A DNA stretch of 64,000 nt from Cristatella mucedo (lineage: Eukaryota; Bryozoa; Phylactolaemata; Cristatellidae), in contig WPIO01000138.1 of NCBI GenBank assembly GCA_009760855.2, positions 682,001 through 746,000 of the forward strand, in the 5' to 3' direction. The translations under genes were made by a program, and so were the position numbers. Positions 47,649 to 59,345 of the stretch are shown here, piece by piece (the stretch's first letter is position 1; the number at the start of each line of letters is the position of its first letter). A model generated the notes under the pieces. The model was given only the letters and a program-made list of their open reading frames with translations, was not told the DNA's origin and did not search any database.

Positions 47649-48200
47649 TCAATTGACAATCTTTTTAAATTTTCGAGCGTGCTTAAGAAAAAGCTTCTTT
47701 CTAGTGTGGTGGAGAGCCTTTCTTAGCTTCTTAAAGAATTTTCTGATAGTTTCATTATATTCTGAAACGGAGCAATCAAAAGGAGTTTTCAATAATTTAA
47801 TCCGTGCTCACACTGCAATTAATCGAAAGATCACCTGGATGAGCTGATCCTGGTCAAGTTAGTTGCCTTTGAAGGTATAACTACTTCAGCTTCCAGCTTA
47901 GGATTCCAATTCAAATCTTCCTCCAGACTCTGCAATACCGCAATAGTGTAATTGTGTTTGCTAATTTAGTATACAAAGCATCGGACATATAGCAGAAAAT
48001 AGCAAAAATAGATTTAAATCATAACCTTGCAATGATTGTATGGCTGATACCCAGGAGACTGGCGAATGTAAGCTCTCCAGTTTGTTATGCAGTCATAGGC
48101 CAATTATATTCAAATTGTTAAGCATGACCATAACTTACCACAGCCGTGACGAGATTAAAAAGCAGCACAGCAAAATAATTAGTGGGAGACTTCATTTTCA
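47649..48200 (-). pseudogene. Secreted-peptide gene copy with highly cationic exon 3
   Basis: Minus strand: exon 1 48195-48139 (57 nt; Met-Lys-Ser, hydrophobic core, donor gtaagt), exon 2 47929-47867 (63 nt; begins SLEED, acidic), exon 3 47761-47649 (TGA). Exon 3 read in the family frame starts Glu-Tyr and then has 14 Lys/Arg and 3 His in 36 residues with almost no acid, a strongly cationic amphipathic helix pattern ('KFFKKLRKAL'). But exon 2 is one nt shorter than the family's 64 and its donor is GC rather than GT, so as read the junction is out of frame. Intron 2 is 105 nt. An acceptor (tttcag) lies 5 nt before ATG. Either a young pseudogene whose peptide exon has not decayed, or a gene with an error or unusual splicing in exon 2. 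Confidence 0.55.
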
Positions 48201-49785
48201 CTGAAATGAAAAGAAAAAATCTGGTTGAGCTCTTTAGCTTAAAAGTCGACAAAATAAAAGATTAAATTAAAACGTTGTTGTCTGAGGCGTCACATATTTA
48301 TATGTGCATTGAATTTCACGACTGGAATAGTAAATTGGCACCGAAGTTTCTCAGGGAAGCCAGAAGTTAGCAATCAACGCCATTTCGGTACACACTTTGG
48401 GACTATACTATGTAATACACGCTCTGATAATCAGGTAAAGAAATTTCCTACCGAATTTTTATTGCAGTAGTTGCTTTATACCGAGGTGAGGTAGCGTAAT
48501 AATTGAATCAGTAGTACACGTTGTAAAAAGAGTTAAAGTGAAGGAAAGTTCTGCTTCAGGTAAATCTCATTAACGGAGAATAAAAATCACTAAAGGAAAA
48601 TATATTTGATGGATATTTTTAAAAGCATGGATGCGGAAGTAAATTAAATTATGACAATAATACTGATAGCGTTCATTTAAAAGGTCAAACTTATTAGCAT
48701 ATCGTGATCAGCTGATGCTGCGGGCTCCAAACCAACAACAACCATGGCCGTTATAATTACAAGGCATATACTATTACCAAGGACATTAACCGCACGTACC
48801 AGGCAAAGACAGCAGGGTCTTTGTCGTCCATAGCTAGCGTATTGACAGATTGAAAATCGGTCGAACTCACCCACCCTCTTACTATCCTACGGCTTTAATT
48901 AAATAGTACAATCCCGCCCATTGTCCCCTGCAAAGCAATTATATCTAAAGTTTACATTCTCGAAAGCTATGCAACTGCTCACCATTTGGTCCAATTTAAT
49001 GCAGGCGCTAGTAAAAGTAGCATATTCAGTAGAAGTATATATAGCTTTTAAAAATGCTGGCAGTAACCTTGAACGCACATCCAAAATAGTTGACGGATTA
49101 GTCAGACTCAGTTGGTGGGCAGACAGAGGTAGAGGCGACAGCACAAGCAGAAAGAGCAAGGGCAGCTTGCACTGCGAACTGAGGGTGCGTGAGAGTCTCA
49201 CCTTGTCGGCTGATGATAGATACATACTAGCAGGAAAGCCGTAAATAAGCAGCTAGCAGTGAAAGGCATGTATCTAGTCACCCAGTAGCACGCTGCTGAT
49301 GAGTTGCAACATATTCTACGAGCTGCAGCACTATGCAAGTATCGGCCAAAGCAGTTGATGATTTTGCAATGTGGCCGCTGCTTCCACAAAGCAGCAGAAG
49401 GCATCAGCAATGTGCCTGTATTTTGAAAATACTTAGTCTGCTGCCAATGCTGCCTCTGCCACGAAAGAGAGGATAATGCCTCAAACGATCGATTCACACT
49501 TTCCAGTGATACTAGTGACAAAGGCCAGACATGGTCTAGTCCTATACCATTCAGTTTAGGCTGTGAACGATCACTTCAAACTGCTGAAAACTGTTTACGG
49601 GCATCTTGACGTCACAAGCAGCCATCTGCAACTGAACCGAGTCGTTCACGAAACTCCTTTCAGGACTACAGATTACATTAATCAAGCGGCCATACTTTTG
49701 ATCTTGACGAGGATGCCACATAAATGCCACTATCAAATCATTTTTAAGTGTTCAGTGAGTGTTGAAAAACGTCTTCTGGATCGAT
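48201..49785 (-). promoter_or_regulatory. Duplicated upstream region of the 48-kb peptide copy
   Basis: The block 48620-49230 is similar in order to 63320-63990: 'agcatggatgc', 'atcagctgatg', 'attcagtagaagt', 'gttgac.gattagtcaga.tcagt' and 'gaaagagcaag'. A TATA box (TATATATA, 49036-49043) lies in the minus-strand orientation for transcription towards the gene. No coding sequence was recognised here. Confidence 0.45.
49023..49063 (-). promoter_or_regulatory. Predicted core promoter of the 48-kb peptide copy
   Basis: 'attcagtagaagtatatata', then 'gcttttaaaaatgctgg', matching 63803-63842. On the minus strand a TATATA box is followed about 60 nt later by a donor-like 'aaatggtgagc', which fits a non-coding first exon spliced to the acceptor near 48201. 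Confidence 0.45.
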
Positions 49786-49926
49786 GCTTTAGAGTGCCTC
49801 AGCTGCTTCTGCTAGATCCATCGGCTGCCTTTGACATAATAGATCATTTACTATTTATGAGCACATGACATCGCTACTGGGCACCACTGGCCTTGCTCTT
49901 CGATGGATGAGATTGTATCTCAGACG
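49785..49926 (+). mobile_element. LINE reverse-transcriptase fragment
   Basis: Encodes 'LLLLDPSAAFDIIDH' followed after a stop by 'LLGTTGLALRW' in a neighbouring frame, the RT block A region of the CR1/L2-like LINEs here (probably family B). Confidence 0.6.
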
Positions 49927-50070
49927 CCATGGCTCCGGCCAAGTGGTTACCAAGACTAGAACAATGGTCAAGCAGTATTTATTTGATGACCGAGGTCATG
50001 GGCTTGAGCCTCCAAAATTTGTAAAGCACTTGAATAGACGTTAGATTCTCTTAGGTCTAACTACAAACGA
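49927..50070 (+). mobile_element. tRNA-derived SINE (type 1), diverged copy
   Basis: A-box-like 'ggccaagtggttacc' (about 49937) and B-box-like 'gggcttgagcc' (50000-50010) are followed by 'atttgtaaagcacttgaatagacgttagattctctta', which matches the LINE A 3' terminus. Confidence 0.55.
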
Positions 50071-53000
50071 ATAATGTTAAGACGGTCTTAGTAATTTCTT
50101 TTCAATGGACGACATTCAACAAAGGAGCTTCACTAGTACGAAGGGTTCCAAGGATCTGCATTGGATGCAATACCTAAATATTGAAAACTGTCTCTAGTTT
50201 TTTCTGATTTAAATTATATATAAAATATTAGGATTTATTTTTGAGGTAACTGAAGCAGCTGCTAGTGCTTATATTCATCTGTGACTCCCGCTTTTTCAAA
50301 TTCCCTGAGCAACCTAGCCATTCCGGTCGCCCTGCAGTTGCAGAATGTGCTTCCGTATTGAGCGACCATGGAAGGAACCCGTTAGTTAGGAAATAAACAA
50401 GGGGTACCGAAAATTAGAATGCACAAACCCTTATGATGGGCCGGGCTACCATTTATCAGGAGCTTAAGTACGACTGCTAAAAGAATTTTTCTGATTTTTC
50501 ACTAGACGGCCACATTTTCCTTTGCAGTTTAGCCTGCCCACCCCTGGATAAATAAAGCGTGCTCATACCGTTTTCATTAATGATATTGGATTCTCGGAAC
50601 TCTCTCTGTCATGCAGGCTGGAATTCTTTGTTTGAGAGACTTCAACTTTAAGAATAGTACAAGCAGCAGCTGGCAGACTATTTTGATAAGTTTGCATGGA
50701 CATATGGGAACCGTTTTCAGAAACGTATCACATACGTGCTTCGAATAGCACCGTTATATCAGTGAACGTGGCTATGCCTTACAAAATCTACAGAGTTTGA
50801 ATAAGACCTCTAGACAACCTTATCTGAATGCAGGTGCTTCACGAATACCACGGCGCTCAAGCCAACAAGCTAGGTCAGAAATCTTTTGGGCGTGCACCTT
50901 AGCCTTTGGACCAAAGCACATCGGCATGTTTTTTACTTTTCAATCTTTGGTGGCTAGGCATTTCGATTAGCATTGTTACACCATTTTTCGGATATAGATA
51001 CATCCGAAATTTAACTCTAGATTCTTTATATGTGAAATGAGTAGATATTTAGATATATTTCGGAGACAGTGGAGTAAAGTGACAGCACAACGTGTTGGTA
51101 ATTTAAAAGGGATGAGATCACAGACCAGCTCATGACAACAGACCATATTGGTGGAATTCTTATCGCATGGCCTGTGTTGAAGCTACCCTCCAGTCTTGTC
51201 AATTGGATCCCGCTTCAAAGTTACAAGCAACAGAAAGAGTGAATAGTAAAAAGCTATAGAACATCACGTCCTCATTGTAAATACTTGTATCTCGCCTAAT
51301 CTTTCCAAAGAGCCCCACAGTTTTGTTTTTATTCTGATTTTGCCGGTGGAACTGTGTACGATTACTGAAAGATGATTACCTGATGTGGAATACAATTTAG
51401 TTTTTGCGGGAAATATTTGAAGAACAGTTTGAGTATACAAGAGAGAAAATTCCTGAGAGTTGCTCCTATCAATTCACTTACACAAATTTTTTGGCTGATA
51501 TAGTTTATCTTTTAAGTAAGGTAGAAGAACTTCAGTGGCTATAGCCATATTTTGAAATGTACAACCAGAATTATCCATTCCTGAAATTGAAGCCCCGACA
51601 TGGATTCTAAGAGTTTTTGTCACGGCAAATCTAGAGGCAATGTTGATGCCTTTAGGTCTAGAATCACTTTGCTTGAACTTAAGATATAGATGACATCTGA
51701 TTTTTCATAGTATTGCTAGTGCGGCTATGCAGGGAAACAGGCATTACGTCAGGCTTAAATCAATAGTCATTATGTTAAGGATTATTTTTGCATTTTCCCG
51801 AGTAAGAGCGGCGTACAATAGTAATTAATACAACTTAAAATTAATAGGAAGCTCGATTTTTACTGTGCAAAATTTATATCCTTGAGGTCTGGGCAACGTT
51901 GCATTGACATTACCTCGTTATTCTGTGATGCTCAGTGAGAAAGCCACTATCACACGTAAATCACATGGAAGCGTGAAAATAATAAGAATTTAAAGTTAGA
52001 AATTTTAAGGATTAGCACTATTTATCAGTATGTTTATTGCACTGTAAGAGATTCGACGGTCTCAAACCTTTGCAGTGATAGATAGACCTAAAATATTCTA
52101 GGCGAAGCTGCATGAAGCTACGGCCTCCCCAATGAAACATTTTAGTTGATGTGATGTTGATGTTATGGCGGACAAAGAGATGAGAAGCTGGAGTAGCCAT
52201 TTTTATAGGGCTGCAGTAATAAACCTTGGTTAGTGATTTCAGATCTCATTTAGGCACTTTGCAGGCGTTAGATGGCCTTACAATGGTCCTTGCCACAACA
52301 GAGATGGATATCAAATTGTGCTCCTGCTGTTTGGCACCACTGAGCAAAGAGTAAGTAGCCAGATGTAAGCACCGTTGCATGGTAAGGGCATGAGGCAAGG
52401 GTAATATCACAAAGGGTGACGAATAGTTCACGAAGTGTGAATCCTAAGTTTTCAAAACGCATTCCTAATTCATTGCACATTTAGGCAGTTTCATGTAATT
52501 CACAGTACCATCAATCTACTTTTTTTATTAAAGAAATTGAAGGCATGGTCTTCCGACGAATTTTGAATCATTTGCTCTCTGAATCTGTTGCCTCTTTCCT
52601 GCGTCAACCCACTTCTATAAAAATTAACAGAAGGCTAATTGACTTCCCTACGAAAGTCGTTTGTCTTAGTAATGCTTGATGAATAGTTGAACCTACACAT
52701 TTTGCCCTCAAAAACCGATATGTTGGTAGGCTTGATCTGTCAAAAGTCGAGAATGAATGAATCTCACCAAGTAAGAGTAAGGATACTACGTCAGGCAGCT
52801 GAAATTCATGGTTTCCTGCAGTGGACATTCAGATCTGCGATTACGTATCGGTAAGTCAATATAATATCCAGCACAAAGAAGGCCATAATGTCTCCTGAAA
52901 ATAATTCATGTCACTGACATATAAACGAAAGTTAAGATGCATTCTATTTGTTTTCCCCATGAACCAGAGCTCGACGTGAAAGCAAGCCTACATTTGGTCG

Positions 53001-53325
53001 TCGTATTACTTCTATAATGAATCTACCATATTTTACTCTAGGAGTGTAATTTCAGAGAGTACTATTTTCTCACCATTCGCAAAAGTTAAAGTAAGATTTC
53101 AGACTCTTCACTAACTTTGTGAAAGCAATTTGTCAATCGTCAAACTTTTTCTGCATATATCACTAGGAAGCAAAGTTGATGTTTTTAACAGTATTTCCTT
53201 TTTTAAAGGATTCACGAAAGAGAAGCCACGCAGTAAAATTCATCAACAATAGAATTATTTCTTATTTAGCAGTCAAAATAAGTCATGTGACAGATTTTGT
53301 AAGTTGCATTCCATAAATGGTAGTG
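50071..53325. other. No recognised gene
   Basis: About 3.2 kb with only short frames. No signal-peptide exon of the MKS family was found on either strand by eye. Confidence 0.3.
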
Positions 53326-53329
53326 ATTG

Positions 53330-53724
53330 CACCTCCCTTTAGGCTACCTGGCCTAGCGTTTGCTGCAGTTCCTCTCTGATTCGCCGGATTCTGAAACAAA
53401 GCTATCATGCGCTGAGAATAATCCTGTAAACATTATTGGTAGCTCAATGTATTCCACATTGACAGCCGATTGAGCTGGCCCTACTCAGAAAGTGATTACC
53501 AAAACATATAAATGAATAAAATTCATAAAATATATATATAGCGCCCCAAGAGAACTTAATCTTTATTCAGGCACTTCACATATGCCTCGGGGCTCGAGCC
53601 TGCAACCTCAGATAGACCTTGGTCGGGGCGAGCACCTTAACCGCTGGATCAAACCAGCACTAATGAAAGGTTCCTCTACTTTAGCTTTAAGCTCAGGGCA
53701 CAAGTAAGCTTTTTCCTCTATACT
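53330..53724 (-). pseudogene. Secreted-peptide gene relic, split by a SINE
   Basis: On the minus strand, exon 3 begins after gtttcag at 53390 and carries an 'LQQTLGQVA'-like patch in a shifted frame before stops. Intron 2 (from about 53500) matches the 31-kb copy's intron 2 ('gtaa..., gggccagct.a..ggctgt'). Exon 2 begins after a tagcag acceptor at 53724 with an acidic SIEEK start close to SLEED of the 48-kb copy, and is interrupted by a SINE (53541-53690). No signal exon was found where the intron length would place it (about 53900-54000). A dead copy, important as the fifth minus-strand member. Confidence 0.6.
53541..53690 (-). mobile_element. tRNA-derived SINE (type 1) inserted in a peptide-gene exon
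   Basis: On the minus strand: A box 'tggtttgatccagcgg', B box 'caggctcgagccccg', then 'ggcatatgtgaagtgcctga' and 'taaagattaagttctcttgg' with 'ggcgc', the LINE A 3' terminus, then an AT-rich end. A short TTCATT.A-like duplication borders it. Confidence 0.7.
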
Positions 53725-55095
53725 CTGCTATACAACTACAAGAAGATAGATATACAGTCGCCACTCTGCATGCAGAAGTCTAGATTGCTTTCAAAAATTT
53801 GCTATCAAATTATGGCTCGGGAAGCTGTTTAATTAACGCCTTAATGGAAAAGAATAATTTAAAAAATGGAGCAAAAGTGGATCAATTTATCGGGTATAAA
53901 GGGCGATGCATCTGTACACTGCATTTCAAATATCATTTTAAGAGGCAACTATTTGAAGGAATTGGATTGAAAACAATCGAGGCTTATTGACAAACTCAAA
54001 TAACATTAACTGCAGTCGTGCAGAAAATGCGTCCGGGAGGCCACCTAACCAGCAGAGCTTATATGAGCAGAATTTAAGCAGATACAATCAGTGTGCCTTA
54101 CCTAGACGAATTGGCCCGCATTGGTACGCTTGGTCATGTGCGAAGCTCTTCATCTAAAGAGATAAGCTGGCATAGTCAAAAGCAGTGAACATTTTTCAAG
54201 ATTTACGACCAGGATTCTTAGAACACCCACTCAAGCCATATTCCTAAAGCCGTGTGCAGGCCTTGCTTAAACTGACTAAAAAAACAGTCTGGGGTTGAAA
54301 ACTGTGCTGTCTCATTGAGCCTACCATACTACAATAAGCAACGACAATGGCTTGATCTCTTATGAATTCGGAGATAATATTGTAAATGAATGCATTTACT
54401 TACGTATTACTGATGTCTCTAAAATAGTTTTAATCCCTTACTAGCCTTAAGGTCATCAGTTTGGCATACTGCCAATTTGGCCGAAAATAGTTCCTGTTAT
54501 TCTTGCACCGTTTAATTGCCCTATACTAATGAATATTGACTGGTATATCAGTCATGCCTACACTTAACTAAGAAAATTCAAATCTCATCCAAATACTTTG
54601 CTCATATTAAACGATTTATATAACTAAACTTGCATTTTTTCCAGAACTGTGAGAAAACAGGGTGTCTTTTGGCATGCATAGGTTCATTTAAGGCGGCTAA
54701 GAGTTTGACAAGATGGTGAATTATAAAATGAAGATTGTGTTACTTAGATGAGAATAATTATGATTGATTAAAAATCCACCAAGGCACTAGATTTAGGATT
54801 ATTCAAAACGACAATTTGACAAGTGGGGTACAGTAATTATGGTTTGCGGAATACAGTTATCCATTCGTTTGTAGTGAGCCAAAAGTTCCTCTTTTCCTGT
54901 TGTTTCCGGTTTGTCCTGTTATCGCGTTGAATGAGGGAGTCGTTAGTGTGCTCCGAGTCAATTGATGAGACTGACCACCGAGCCAAATACATGCAAACGT
55001 GAATACAAGCCAGTTCACCACAGTCGCCCAGTTTTTGGACAGCCTCTTCAACTCTGGCTACTAAATGTCCGTTTGCTGAAATCGAGGGGTTACAT
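53725..55095. other. No recognised gene
   Basis: Short frames only. Located between the peptide relic and LINE B. Confidence 0.3.
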
Positions 55096-55099
55096 ATTG

Positions 55100-58000
55100 T
55101 GATCACGTGATCCAGGAGTGTCTAGATGCATTTCTGCTTATCGAAACTTGGATTACGCGCCTTTCCAGTGGCTTTATATCTGAGACCACTCCATCCGAGT
55201 TCTCATTTTATCAATCCAAGCGTTCTTGCAAGGTTAGTAGCTGGTTGGAACTGTCGTTCGCAAATCGTTTGGCTATAAGATGTGCAGGTTTTTTGCATGG
55301 GCCATCGTTTCAATTGGTTGCAATCAGGTCTTCATCAAACACAATCCCTCTCACTGCTGTGATATACCGGCCTCTTTCTGGCTGCCTAAACTTGTTAAAG
55401 GACAGTTTTCCGAGTACCTCGTTAAAATACTTAAGTGTGACAGGCCGTTACTGATTGCTGGAGACTTTAATATCTACGGCTACCCTATCAGCAGCCAGAT
55501 CCGCTCATTTCTTGACTGCCTGGATTATTTTGATTTGCTCCAACACGTTAATCATACCGCCCAAGACGGTGGCCATATTTGAGACGTCGTAATCACTAAG
55601 GATGTCCTTCCACTGACCGTCTTGTCGGCTGTCTGCCCAATGACCCTCTCAGATCGTTGTTCAGTCTTGTTTGACATTCCCGTTCGCGTCTACATATAGC
55701 CTAATGTTGAACTTGTCGAGCAACGTAACTTACTAAGCATTGACATAGACAAGTTTTTTAAATTCGTTTGTGGTGCAGGTCTTCTTGATCGGCATTCAGA
55801 CTCAATCGGCAGCCTCGATACCCTCACTGATGCAGTGAACGTGACAGTCAGTAGTGCCCTTGACATGCATGCTCCTGTTTATTCTATCCGTGTTCAAAGT
55901 CAAAAATATTCCTTTATCTTTACAAAAAACTTATAAAGATGTATCGAGATAAGCTCCGGCTTGAACTTCATTTAAGGAAAGAAGGGTCGGATGCAGATCC
56001 TGCCAATTTCAAAGGCTGCCTTTGAGTTTGCACCTGGAGGCTTAACAAAGCCAGGGCTTCTTATTCCACTCGATAGCTGAATTCTTCCCAGTCGGACCCT
56101 AAACAGATTTATATGACAGTAAAGCATTTACTGGCGAATGCTGAAAGGTCCAACTCCCCAGCTATTAAGCGCTCAACCGAAAAGTTTTTGGTCTTCTTTA
56201 CTGAAACGATAGTGCACATTTGTGCCTCCATAAAGTCCCTTCCGACTAAAGAAACAGCCGTATCACAACCTGCGAACTTCCTGTAAGTTTTTCAGAGGTT
56301 TCTGCATGCAATGTCGATACCTTAATACGTCTAGCAGAAAGAGCTCGTCTCCTGGAGACCCTATACCATTATCTCTGTGGTCTTCACTGACAGACCAAAT
56401 TACCGCTGCCATAGCTGAGATCTGTTAGCCTTCTTTGGGAAAAGAGGTCGTCCCCAAGTCCTTTAAATCGGCAATCGTTAGACACATGCTTGAAAACCGT
56501 GGATTAGATACACAAGTCCTCACAAGTTAACGCACAGTTTTCCGTATTTCTTTCTTGTCAAAGATTCTTGAATAAATTGCTGCTAATAGGCCGGTTGAAA
56601 ATATTGAAAAACATGTCAAATACATTGTTATCAGGGTTCGAGAAGCAGCAGTAGACTAAAACGGCTATCCTAAGTGTTAAGGATGACATTCTATATGGCA
56701 GAAATAACTGGAATCTCACTGCCCTAGCTTTGTTAATACTGTCAGCTGCGATCGACTCCATTTATCACGATGTTCAACGTGAGCGATTAAGAACGAAGAT
56801 CGGTCTGTCAGACGTAGCAATACAATGGTTCTGATCCTTACTTGTCTAATCGTGTACAATCCATGTCGTGTGGGAATGATACTAATAATAATAATAATAA
56901 TAATAATAACAATGCACTTGATAGAGTGCCGCCGGAGAACTCAATCTCTCTAGGCGCTTTACATTTGCTGCAAAGGGAAATGCAATTTATTGGTGAGTAA
57001 TATCATGCTTGATGAAAAAAAAGTGACTAACATGGTTAGGGGTGACATGGACAGTGTCAGCACCCATAAGCACATTAAATACGACTCACAAGGATCCACT
57101 AAATGCTGTCCTAAATAGGAGTGTTTATAAGTTCTTTTTAAATGTAGTCAGGTCAGGGGATCTTGTGACGCAGTCAGGAGCGAGTTCCAGGCTGTGCGAG
57201 CACACGAACTAAAAGCACGGTCTCCAAAGGATTTGAGGTTTGTACGAGGTAGTTGCAGACTCTTGGATTCCGAAAGCTGGCGGTACGATGCCTGGCCTGA
57301 AGGGGGAGTATATCTGAGAGATAGGCTGGAGCCAAAGAATGGAGTGACTTAAAAGTGAACGACGAGACCTTTAAGTCAATCCGTTGCTTGACTGATAGCC
57401 AGTGCAGGTTGGCGAGAAGTGGTGTAATGTGGCAACTGCGACGCCCAAGACAGACAAGTATAGCTTCGTAGTTTTGCACCAGCTGCAATTGCCTGATCGC
57501 ACATGCTGGTAGGCCAGTGAACAGCAAGCTGCAGAATTCGAGACTGGATGTCACGAATGCATGGAGCAACTTGGACGTGGTATCCTTATCTAAACAAGCC
57601 TGAATTTTAGCAATGTTATGAAGCTGAAAACAGGCAGGTTTGAGTGTGGAGCTGATATGGTCGTCTAGCGAGAGGTTGCTTTGGAATATGTCACAAGGAT
57701 TTTGATCTGATTCTAAAAGAGATATGCTGGAGGAGACAACGTTGAGCTTCAGCCTTTTTAATTTGTGAATCTCACTGGGTTTGCCCATAACTAGTAAGTT
57801 AGTTTTTATCATCGTTTAGTTTTAGAAAATTTGCTGCTATCCATGGACGGATGTCATCAATACTTGCAGTCATTGAGTTGAGAGAATTTGAGGCGCTCGA
57901 AAGCTGAGAGGAATCAAATCCAAGGTACAATAGAGTGTCATCCGCATTTAAGTAAAAGACTAGACTGTGCTTGGCAATCACATCAGCAAGAGACAGAGTA

Positions 58001-59345
58001 TAAACCGGGAAAAGAACCGGACCTAGCACGGAGCCCTGAGGTACCCACATCTCAGAGGTACCTCCAGATGATCTTGGTCCATTCACATCAATACTCTGGA
58101 TTCTCTCACTGAGATAGGACCTTAACCACTGCAGAGCATTGCCTGTGATGCCCAGACGAGATGAGAGGCGCTCTAGAAGTACTTTGTGATCGATGGTATC
58201 AAAAGCTGCCGAACGATCGAGCAAAACAAGAAGAGACACTCTACCCATGTCTGCATTCCTAAGTAGGTCGTTGTATACCCGAAGCAATGCTGACTCTGTA
58301 GAGTGATAAGCTCTAAAACCAGACTGGAACTTACTGTTCTCCATTTATACTGAACCTCTGGAAAAATTATTAACGACCGTAAAATTGGATATCACTTTAT
58401 GCTGACGATACTCAGCTGTATTTGTCCTTCAAGCCATCGCAATATGCTGCAGCAAGTGAGAAACTGAATGGTAGCCTCGCCGAAATTCGATCGTGGATGT
58501 CGGATAACTTCTTGAAACTAAATAACATAAAATCCTACCTGCTTTTAATAGGACTCCCTAACAGTGTGGCTGGATTATAAGGCATGGTTTTTCTAACTGG
58601 TAATGCGTTCCGAAGATTCCTTCCACAGCTAGCCATAACTTCTGATCACTATCTAAGAGTAAGAGCTGTCTTCCACAGTGGCTTGCAAAAGATTTAACTA
58701 GCCCTTTACTTCTGTCTCGGCGTGATCGTTGTAATTCAATTTGCTGGGTAAAAATATAGTGCAACTATGCCACTGCCGCAGACCATGAATATGGCTGCAA
58801 GGCTAGTCTTCAAGTCACACAGTTTTAAGCACCTGTCTCCTTTGATGAAAGATCTAGGATGAATGCTGGTTGATCACGGCACGGAGTAAAGTTCATATGC
58901 TAACCCACAAAGCCTGCCACGACTTGGCTACTTCGTACCTTATTAAACTTCTGCACCAGTTTTAGCCTCTTAAGGCCCTCAGGTCCAGTGAGGATAATAA
59001 ATTAGCCGTTCCGTTCCCACGCTTAAATACCGTTGGCGACAGAAGCTTTAGCTATGTAGGTCCAGCACCGTGGAACTCGCTTCCACAACGTTTTCTCTAG
59101 GCAACAACACACCAGCTGCCGACTATGGCTCATACTTTTCAGCAGTCGGTAGCTGCTATTTCCATGCTACTCACTACCTTAACGGCTCCCCTGACTCTGC
59201 CAAGCTTCCCGCTTTCTATATGTTATGTGAAACGAAGTCTTTTGTAAACCGGGTGTATACTGAAAGCCGCTTAGGCTGTGAATGTACTGTACTCAACTAT
59301 CCAGTCTAACACCGACATAGTTTGTATTGCTTTGTGGAGTTACAG
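55100..59345 (+). mobile_element. LINE family B, longest copy, interrupted by LINE A
   Basis: The endonuclease region (55107-55680) has 'LDAFLLIETWITRLSSGFIS', 'TTPSEFSFYQSKRS' and 'LLIAGDFNIYG'. The linker and RT N-terminus follow to about 56880, ending at 'LIVYNPCRVG', which matches 'SDRVQSVSCGG' of the 19-kb copy. A minus-strand LINE A (56883-58338) interrupts. RT resumes at 'FSIYTEPLEKLL' (58339) and goes through 'YHFYADDTQ' and 'EIRSWMSDNFLKLNN' in shifted frames to the C-terminus (59070-59309). About 25 codons around the 'GVPQGSVLG' motif are missing at the junction. Many frameshifts. Confidence 0.75.
56883..58338 (-). mobile_element. LINE family A nested inside LINE B
   Basis: (AAT)n tail 56883-56909, 3' UTR, then minus frames 57812-57174 and 58344-57799 with 'LLVLLDRSAAFDTIDHKVLL', 'VPQGSVLGPVLFPVYTL' and 'FYLNADDTLLYLGF'. 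The YADD box reads NADD, so the catalytic motif has a Tyr to Asn change. 5'-truncated at 'KFQSGFRAYHSTESALLRVY'. Confidence 0.8.

Noticed and set aside
50071-53325. Expected extra peptide copy, given the 6-10 kb spacing
   Set aside because: No MK-type signal exon with an acceptor, and no Glu-Tyr exon after tttcag, found on either strand by eye.
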